Of a stretch of DNA of 64,000 bases, positions 56,280 to 64,000 are shown one piece after another. The stretch comes from Diphasiastrum complanatum (lineage: Eukaryota > Streptophyta > Lycopodiopsida > Lycopodiales > Lycopodiaceae): the NCBI GenBank assembly GCA_029204225.1, contig CM055094.1, forward strand, positions 24,078,541-24,142,540, read 5' to 3'. The position numbers and the translations under genes were made by a program. A model generated the notes under the pieces. It searched no databases. It was not told the DNA's origin and saw nothing but the letters and a program-made list of their open reading frames with translations. Every line of letters starts with the position of its first letter. Within the stretch, counting starts at the first letter, position 1.

Positions 56280-57010
56280 GGTGTGGAATTAAAATGAACA
56301 AGGAAACTTAGACACACGAATAAATAGCAAACACATTTGCATTCGAGATCAGACACAACAAGAAAATCGTCTATATTGATCTTTCTCTGATTTCTTCAAG
56401 CACTGCATGCAAATCCACGCAGTGCGTTGGCGTGGAAAAAACACACTTCTCTCATGAGTAATCGTCTCGCTTTACTAGCGGACAGTTGGATCTACAGATC
56501 CTAGACAAAATTGTCTTCACACGCGGGCAGACATGTATTCTGTAATTTCGTCTTGATTGTTTACTAGCATCAAACTACCACACGGTACGTGTATTCTGTC
56601 ATATGGTGTCAAGTATCATCCAGTAAGTATATAGTCGCTCTATGTAACTTTTAGATTAGAGTGATTAAACATCTACAACTAATCAGGAAATTACAAGAGT
56701 GGCAGATTAGCCACGACCTAAAGTGTATCTACTAACGTCATGCCATCAGATCAGACATCTGTACTTCTGGGTGCTTGCATGATCTCGCTGGTACTCTTTG
56801 GAGCGTCAAGGGCAGGAGAAGGTTTCACGACGTTGGTTTCATTTCCATCGTTAGTCTCGTTTCCATCGTTGGCTCTGTTTCCATTGTTGGTTTTGTTTTT
56901 GGTCATCTACCTTTTCTCGTACTGGACCGCAAAAGATTCTCATGTCAGACCGCAACAGATTCTCGTTCATGAATCTTTCGTGTTCGTCTCCTTTGACTTT
57001 CGTGTTCGCG
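56280..57010 (-). repeat. Copia LTR-like segment (copy D, minus strand)
   Basis: Partner of copy C at 28660-29300; the plus-strand start TGTGGAATTAAAATG gives a CA terminus on the minus strand. It includes local tandem duplications around TTTCCATCGTTGG (56845-56900), absent from copy C. Confidence 0.65.
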
Positions 57011-57062
57011 AACCGTTCATCTTCGTCTCCTTTGACTTTCGTGTTCGCGAACCGTTTCGTCT
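56985..57062. repeat. 36-bp tandem duplication
   Basis: CTCCTTTGACTTTCGTGTTC followed by GCGAACCG occurs twice in a row, with a partial third unit. On the minus strand it encodes a repeated RFANTKVKGDE peptide, but no supported protein. Confidence 0.75.
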
Positions 57063-57126
57063 TCGTGTTTTTTGTGTCAGGTGGAGAGCTGAAAGCCAGC
57101 AAGGCTTTGTGAACAGAAACGTTTTG

Positions 57127-57384
57127 TTACTTCAGCTCCCTCTCAAAGCATGATAGCTTTACGATCCCGAGACTGCTCCTATATCTCTTAAAGAGTCCTT
57201 TGTAGAGGGCTTTGGTGAAGATGTCAGCAACCATGTCTTTCATTCCAATGAAGGTGGTCTGCAGCATCTTCTTTTCAATTAGATCCCTGATCAGGTGGTA
57301 CTTGATCGCAATGTGCTTCGTTCTGGAATGGAACATGGGATCTTTAAAGATTGCACTTCCATGTGAATGAGTAAATGCTCCCAC
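57127..57384 (-). pseudogene. Ty1/copia RNase H C-terminus (minus strand)
   Basis: The minus strand reads FHSRTKHIAIKYHLIRDLIE, then VADIFTKALYKGLFKRYRSS and LGIVKLSCFERELK, the canonical copia pol end with the HSRTKHI-I-YH motif. The start at 57384 is a chance ATG at the junction with an LTR. Its product would be the last ~75 residues of RNase H only. It lies upstream, on the minus strand, of LTR-like copy D. Confidence 0.87.
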
Positions 57385-57971
57385 ATGTCAAGATGTTATT
57401 CACGCATGTGGATAAGATTATAGATGATAAGATAGAGAAATTCAATTAGATCCTATTTTATAGGAAATATTCCTATAATTGTGGAAGACTAGTTTTTTGT
57501 TTCTAGCTAATGGGAATAGTCAACTTTGAAAAATGAGCATATATGGTGAATCTGGATGAATAGGCACTCTTCACACGTGTGAAGGCTTGCTGGACAGTAC
57601 TCAGCTCATGGATGTACTTGATCCATAAAGGGATCAACCAAATCAATGAGAAGTTGATGTGACATTGGCAATTTCTAGCTTTGCTTGTAATTCTCACATT
57701 TGTCTTGAGTTTTTATGACTGGAATGCTTTAGTATGCAAATGTACTTCACTCTCTATTTACAGTCCATACTGGCACTGTCCTCCACATGTGTGAGGCCGC
57801 TCTCCATAGTTTTTTATCATTTGATCCATTGTTCTTGCCAAAATCATAGTGTAATGCATCTAGATCAAGATCTAACATATAGAACTTGATAGATCATTGG
57901 ATTTAGCAATCAATAACTCTTAATGATTGTTTTGTACAATCATAATTGTCCTTTTTATCTGAAAATTGACA
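57362..57971 (+). repeat. Copia-type LTR with G-box palindrome
   Basis: Ends AAAATTGACA before a PBS-like TGGTATCAG. It contains TTCACACGTGTGAA at 57570-57583 and CACATGTGTG at 57783-57792. The last ~120 bp recur in inverted orientation at 63870-64000. The start is estimated from where the RNase H fragment ends. Confidence 0.6.
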
Positions 57972-57984
57972 TGGTATCAGATAT
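57972..57984 (+). other. Degenerate copia primer-binding site
   Basis: TGGTATCAGATAT retains the first nine bases of the standard site, directly after a CA terminus. Confidence 0.6.
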
Positions 57985-59496
57985 AAGTATAAGACTAATC
58001 TTATGATTAATAAATCTTGTGAAAATCATTGACAATGTGTTGTTTTTGAACTTTACTTGAGGGGGCAAGTTCAAGGAGAGTGGTACCTTCAATATTTTTG
58101 GTCAAGATCGCTTTGTGGGCTGCTGGTGTACTGTCCACATGTGTGAAACCGTACACCAACCTCCAAATTACTTCCTTTAGTGTTTTTGGTCCAAAAATGT
58201 GCATACTAGTCCAAAATTCATAATTTTTGATCCATTGTCTAGATGTAGGTTCAATACATTGAATGCTAATGATCAAATAGAGATTTGAGTCATTGAAGCG
58301 ATTCATTTTGAAGCATTAGATTAGATCTTTAAGGCTGATTTGTTCAGATCTTATGTGTATGTGAAATATCAAGCAAAATAGTGCTAGAATCAATTTTCTA
58401 AAAATTACCAAAACTGGTTACTCCTTTTTAGGTCAAAGTTTCAAAACAAATGCCATTGCATTTTCTAATATTCCCTACTACATGTATGCTCACTTGGCTC
58501 CACATTTTTATGATTGTTTAAAGTTTTACGCTTTAAAACTTTGAGGAAATCTGCCCATATTCAGGTCCTTGTGATGGAAATCACAAGTTGACTTAGCATC
58601 AAATCATCTGGAGTGAAATATTGAGTGTCTCAATTGTGTAGAATTGGAATCTCAAAGAATTCATCTTGTAAGTGCTTTGTAAATCGCTAAAAGGCTTTAT
58701 CTTTGGCTTTGTCATCAATTGGGGTTGACGATTTAATCACCTCTTTGCTTAAAGAAGCCTTTATGATATATGCTATTTGGATCTTAGAATGACTAGAGTT
58801 TAAAGCTTTAGTTTAATATTATACGATTCATGTGTCAATTATGTTGTTGTTTAAAGTTTTTAGGACATCTAAGAAACAAGCTTGGTCATATAGGCACTAT
58901 GACTAGATCATACATAAAACATCAAATTTGTAAAGGGCATAACATATATAATGATCACTTAGAAGAAATGGGGTAGAGACACAATAAAAGAAATATTTTC
59001 AAAATGTAAAACACAATTTTTGACATTATAGAAATGCATGCAATGGATCTAAATTCTCCATCATGTAAGAAACACAATGATGCTCCACAATAAGGTGTCT
59101 AACCATCTCCATACTAGTGACAATCCGAATGCAGTCCAAACTATCACAATGAGGAGGCTATGTGACTACAATCAAGTGCCATACTAGGGAGAATCCCAAT
59201 ATACTCCATGCACTAATACGACGAGGAGGCTATTGTCATATGTAAGGAGTTCATCTATCAAAAACTAACATATACTTGCTAAAAGTTTTCATAGAGATCT
59301 CAACCATGAGTTCTACATGCAACACTTACATGTACAAGGTAGGTAAAACTGCCCTCCATGAGGTTCCCTATGTAGCATTTGCACAAGTGTTCACATTGAA
59401 GGTTTGTACGGCATTCATCATCAATTGTTTCTTCTTTGTAATATAAACAATAGACCATGAGTAAGGACAAGTTCACAACATGGCGAGGAATCTCAA
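57985..59496. other. Non-coding DNA with LTR-like remnants
   Basis: No gene supported. A CACATGTGTGAA site lies at 58137-58148, and a patch near 58410-58460 recurs at 13135-13200. It may be the leader of the element whose LTR ends at 57971. Confidence 0.45.
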
Positions 59497-60580
59497 ATGT
59501 TAAAAAATGAAGTTCAAAGCAATCTGGTCAATATGATATGCCCAAATAAAGAAGGTTATGACTCCAATGAGAACATAATAGAGAAACAAAGAAAAGGTCG
59601 TAGACAGTCATGTCACTGTATTGGGGAAAAACCTCAGAGTGACGAAAAAGCCTCTACTGAAGCAGCATACCGAGTGTCACAGAAGAGGAATAACTACAAA
59701 AAACACGAAATCCAACACTGAAGGATGCACCGACTAAACTCAGGTAATAGCTGCCCACTACACACAGACGCGTCTACTGTAGTCTCCGGAAACGAGCACC
59801 GCATATTTTACTGCATTGATGATTGTTTGCACAATCCTTATGGTGAACTTTGAAGCATCCTCCTGCTAATTGTTACCATGTCGTTTTCACTTCATCCATC
59901 GTTATCAAACTCCATATTAGTCCTAAGTTTTAACTGTGCTATCATAATCTCTGAAAACTTGTACAAATTTCTCTACTTTTACTGCATAATTCAATGTGTC
60001 CTTAAAGCAAGAAAAACCCATTTCAACTGCCATGTCACTGTTGGTTTGTCAATTGCCCAATTTAATAGGAATTTATCATTGACTGAAACCTCAAAGCGCG
60101 CAGCAACAACTTAAGAAAGTAGCACTTTATTAGGCATATCACATCAAATTTAAGACTCATTTTGCCACGTCGTCGTCGTTCAGGGTTGTCAAGTTTTCGC
60201 AGTCTGGTAGCTTGACGACATGCATTGCACGCATATGCTGTTATGATGTGCAAAGTATAATACAACCTAACTGCCAGGCCCAAATCTTTCATCAACGGAA
60301 CTGCGTTTGCACGAACTGGTAGGAGTCAAAGACTGTAATATCTGGTATCAGGATGTACTGCAAAAGAAGCAAACCCTGACCTCATCCTTTCTTTTTTATT
60401 TCACAGTCTCCAAGGTATGCTCTCAGTGCGTGCCAACCATTCCCAAAGCTCGTTGTTCTACCAACACAAATAGATTCCATTTTAGATTCTAAGTTCTGAT
60501 TTCTAACTTCTAAGCCAGATCGTTATCAGATAAAATATGGTGCAATTAGATTGCATTTTGTGATCCTAGTGACCTAGTCT
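59497..60580. other. Segment with only short unsupported frames
   Basis: Frames of 60-80 codons exist on both strands but show no motif, no codon pattern and no similarity to other parts of the window. I see no supported gene. Confidence 0.4.
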
Positions 60581-60684
60581 ATGCTGAGCCCAGCAACAGC
60601 TGCCTGGCAAGGTCTGGACCGTGGGCCCTGTCCCGGCAAAGCGAGAAAGAAAATACATCGCTGCCTGAACTTTACAGGGGCAGG

Positions 60685-60785
60685 TTCCTTGAAGCAGCTG
60701 CAGCTGCTCAGTTAACAGCGTTTTGGTCCTAACAAAAAGCATGCTCCTTGAAGCAGCCCAGTGAGCCGCAGCTGCAGCTGCTCAA
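60685..60785. repeat. GCAGCTGC-rich duplicated words
   Basis: CTCCTTGAAGCAGC and GCAGCTGCAGCTGCTCA occur twice about 60 bp apart. They are GC-rich in AT-rich DNA. No function is inferred. Confidence 0.6.
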
Positions 60786-61368
60786 ACAAGTAGAGATGCC
60801 ATTCCAACAATGAAATAGCTCCAATTAAGAGTTCTCAAGCACTCACTCTCACTCACTTTCTTTTAGGTGGGCCACATTACAAGGCTGCCACCCTGGTGGT
60901 TGCCTTGCCTTTGGTGGCAACTTCCAAAAATGTGGGTCCAAGCCAATTGTCGGATGTAGAGGCTACTTCCAACATATGTGTCATCATCTGATTGAAAATC
61001 TTTCTCTCAACTAGTAAAGGTTACCTTCGGAGGTTGACTTTCTTAACCTTAGGACCTTTGGAGGTATGAGAGAATATTTTAATATATTCCTCATACCTAC
61101 TCCATGTGATCTCTCTCTAAATCTATATATATATTTACACTTACATACACTTTTATGCATGGGTGAGTCCCTCGCGCATCCTTCGCCCCTCACCCATGCA
61201 TACACTTTTTTTAACTAAAAAAGAGAGAATATGAATGTATGGGAAAAAGGAAGCATGGCCCTCCTCCTCATGCATGCATCTAGGGGGCCCACTCCAAATT
61301 CAAATTACCCTTTACTCCCACACTCTTATTTATCATTTCTTTCCTGGTGGGCCTCTCACACAAACACA

Positions 61369-61387
61369 CACACACTCACTCACTCAC

Positions 61388-61442
<55 letters not shown>
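61369..61442. repeat. (CACT)n and (CT)n microsatellite
   Basis: CACA, then four CACT units, then about 25 CT dinucleotides. Confidence 0.95.
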
Positions 61443-61445
<3 letters not shown>

Positions 61446-62000
61446 CTCAAGCCTGCATGGCAGACCTACGTGGCATAGCTTAGTTGGTTTGCCACACAAG
61501 CCTATGTGGCAGATTGCAACATGTCTGCATGGCATACATCAAGCCTATGTCATGCCTATATGACCTGCCACGCAAGCCTATGATAGACCTATGTGACTTG
61601 TCACATGGCAAGTCCCAAGCCTCTGTAGTTTGTCTCATGACAGGCCTACGTGGCTTGCTATGTGGCAACTTGCGAGCCCCAACTCTCTCTCTCTCTCTCC
61701 CTCCCTAGGTTCACTTAGGCCTACATGGGAGAGCTTGGTTGGCTTGCCACACAAGCCTGTGGCAAGCCTATGTGGTAGCTTGCGACATGCTTGCATGGCA
61801 GACATCATACCTATGCCATGCCTATGTGGCTTGCCACACAAGCCTATGGTAGGCATGCGTGGCTTGCCACATGGCAAATTTCAAACCCGCCTATATATCT
61901 CTCTCTCTAGGTCCACTCAAGCCTACGTGGCAGAACCCGGTTGGCTTGCCATACAAGCCTATGGTAGGCCTACATGGCTTTCCACATGGCAAACCTCGTC
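61443..62000 (+). repeat. Tandem array of ~240-bp units, each after a CT-rich run
   Basis: Three units begin CCACTCAAGCCTGCATGGCA (61443), TTCACTTAGGCCTACATGGG (about 61710) and CCACTCAAGCCTACGTGGCA (61912). Each is preceded by CTCTCTCT and followed by TTGGTTGGCTTGCCACACAA-type sequence. Each unit is itself built of short GCCTATGTGGC and GCCACATGGCA words. The third unit is short. Frames through the array are periodic and not supported as genes. Confidence 0.82.
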
Positions 62001-63869
62001 ATTCAAGATAGAGATCTTCTTAGTAACAAAAGAGTATTTTATCATGGTGAGAGGTGTAGAAGGTTCCAGAGAGTAATTGTAAAAGGAAGAAGGGTCTTTC
62101 TTGGATAGTGGAACTAGTAAAATCTCAAAATGGTTGATATTAGTAGCAAAAAATTCTATGGAGATTGAGGAGCTTGGTAACTTTCATGCATAGAAAATGG
62201 AATCTTGTTATGGTTAGTATGGATGACAATATAAGAAAATAGGTTAGAGAGATTGACTTATGTAATAGATTTGTTATATCAATGATACTCACACACTCAA
62301 TCAAGTTTTTATGGAGGTTAGGAGTGCAGATGGCCTCTTTTTTGGTGTGCATAACGTTCAAGTGATATTTAATGACAAATTTGATATTGGTCATGGCACA
62401 TGTGATGGAATGAACTTCTTGGTAAGCAAGATTTTTTCCAATAGCAAGCTTGAAATGGAGAGAGATTGTGGTGGAGAAGCTTCTTAGATATTATCACAAA
62501 GAATAGGAATTTTGAAAAAGAAATTCTTTAAGATCTTGATAGTGGAATATTTTCAAATAGTACGATGAAAGATGATCTAATATTTAAGGGATGTGGAAGA
62601 GTGATCAAAGAAGGATGGTGAAGGCATGAGTGTTGAATCTTCAATTTTTGACCTAGTGATGGGGTTTTAAGATTTAAATCTTGTCAATTTAGTAGAACAA
62701 AAGTTCAAGCCAAATCAATAATTCTTCCAAATCTCACAACTTCGGTATTAAGTACGATGTTGAATCACCTAGGCAACTCATAAATGAATAAAAGTATTCC
62801 ACAAAGAATGCCAATAAAAATCAATATTGGCAACAAGAAATAAATCGTAATACAGTTTTGTGCAATATCACATCCAATTTTGTATATTGTTTCTTTAAGG
62901 TTGTGTGCAAATCTATAGATCATGAAGTGACAAAGCTTTTTTGCTCAAGATGCAACCAAATATGCAAAGCTTGGCTATTTGCTCTAGATTGTGAGTTTAT
63001 TGACATATCTTGATTACAATAGTAGCCTACTCAAGATTTCAACGAAAGGTAAAGACCCGAGTCTATTCCAGATTTAGAGTAAAATTGTAGTTTGTAAAGT
63101 GAGTTGAGGAACTCTTCAAAATAAAATATAAGATTTGCAAATTTTTCAGGAATTGATTTAAATCTATGAAATATGGAAGTGTAAAATTCCTAGAGTGAAA
63201 ATTAATGTACTTCCAACATTCAAACTTATATTGCATGTGATTCTAATGTGAACAATATCTGACTATCACAGATTGGGTGATTGTTCAAGTGAAAAAAAAA
63301 ATGAGTTCACATGTCTTTATTTGTTTGTAAGTATTCATTAACAAAGGCTTCAAAAATTCAAATCATAACATGGACTACATTTGATTCTTTGATCTTTTAC
63401 AATTCTAGATATCACACATGTCTCATTTGTGGACCAAGTATTGATGCTCGACACTCATGTTATCTAAGAAAAGTTGTATATGAAATTCAAACCAAATACT
63501 TGCATGAAAATCATCTGTTCAAGGATACACATAGAATGGGCTATGGAGAAAGATCATAAATGAGGATGCCCCCAAAGAGAATGTCCAAGGAAGATTAGCA
63601 CAAACTTTGGATTGAGTTTGAGACTAAACTAATTAGTGATACAAAAAGACTATCCATACTTCATTGTTTACCATATTGAAATAACCATTTGATCGATCGC
63701 TTGGTTGATCCTATCATACATTCAAAAATGTGGGTGAAACACTTGGTGTATGGAAGACATACTATTTTTGCTAGACAAGACCTACAAGTAGAATACAAAA
63801 GACAACATTGGCCAATAGTGGGTATGGATGGAAATGCCCATTCTATTTCATAGCCCCTCCTTAAATTCT
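62001..63869. other. AT-rich non-coding DNA
   Basis: No convincing ORF, RNA gene or element terminus on either strand over this 1.9 kb. Confidence 0.5.
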
Positions 63870-64000
63870 TGTCAATTTTCAAATAAAAAGGACAATTATG
63901 ATTGTACAAAACAATCATTAAGAGTTATTGATTGCTAAATCCAATGATCTATCAAGTTCTATGTGTTAGATCTTGATCTAGATGCATTACACTATGATTT
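63870..64000 (-). repeat. Truncated copia-type LTR, inverted copy of 57850-57971
   Basis: On the minus strand it ends GAAAATTGACA and matches the end of the LTR at 57850-57971 almost base for base, including ATGATTGTTTTGTACAATCA. It runs off the window. No PBS follows on the minus strand, so it is a 3' or solo LTR. Confidence 0.85.

Noticed and set aside
59041-59300. Possible organellar or structural RNA stretch around CTCCATACTAGTGACAATCC
   Set aside because: Two similar half-units about 100 bp apart are visible but no rRNA or tRNA signature could be supported.

Overview
This 64 kb window looks like repeat-rich nuclear DNA of a land plant with a large genome. It is AT-rich. The primer-binding sites match the 3' ends of plant initiator tRNA-Met (copia-type elements) and tRNA-Asp (one Ty3/gypsy lineage). 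Almost everything recognisable is a Ty1/copia or Ty3/gypsy retrotransposon or a fragment of one. I found no intact ordinary host gene, no rRNA or tRNA gene and no CRISPR array. The species cannot be named from the sequence.

Layout. 0-5 kb: a minus-strand copia remnant (LTR, polypurine tract, an unrecognised 173-aa ORF, gag) next to a gypsy gag-protease fragment and a copia integrase scrap. 5-12 kb: two copies of one copia gag region, each followed by the same ~685-bp LTR-like segment, separated by minus-strand copia pieces and a 25-bp tandem array. The second copy continues into protease and integrase. 12-16 kb: AT-rich decayed DNA with a CT microsatellite. 16.1-28.3 kb: a copia element (PBS, gag, protease) split by a complete nested gypsy element at 18604-27509, which has two ~1-kb LTRs and a TTGAT target-site duplication.

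28.3-34 kb: a copia end and a second, minus-strand member of the gypsy lineage, interrupted by a short-LTR copia element. 34.3-51.1 kb: two 2.65-kb direct repeats (34822-37503 and 48489-51135) flank a unique block. That block holds a coiled-coil ORF, an intron-containing DDE-transposase-like pseudogene, a second unrecognised multi-exon gene, a run of nested palindromes, and a minus-strand histone H3-like pseudogene with some CENH3-like features. A non-coding LTR retrotransposon (43304-48415, LARD-like) is inserted in the GGT/GGA tract beside the H3-like sequence. 51.5-57.4 kb: copia gag-protease-RT without integrase, a gypsy LTR with TATA box and a 188-bp GA tract, its gag with three zinc knuckles, and a minus-strand copia 3' end. 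57.4-64 kb: LTR remnants, tandem repeats and sequence without recognisable genes.

How the parts relate. The nested gypsy element and the minus-strand relative at 29.6-34 kb share a protein-coding region downstream of pol, where env sits in some retroelements. It has an N-terminal domain with an ALGLPxDG motif, an acidic/Ser-rich linker, a long coiled coil and a C-terminal domain. The nested element also carries two tandem retropepsin-like domains. These, the H3-like sequence and the neighbouring transposase-like genes are the most unusual content. All reading frames of recognisable function carry stops, frameshifts or deletions, so any mobility would need proteins supplied in trans.
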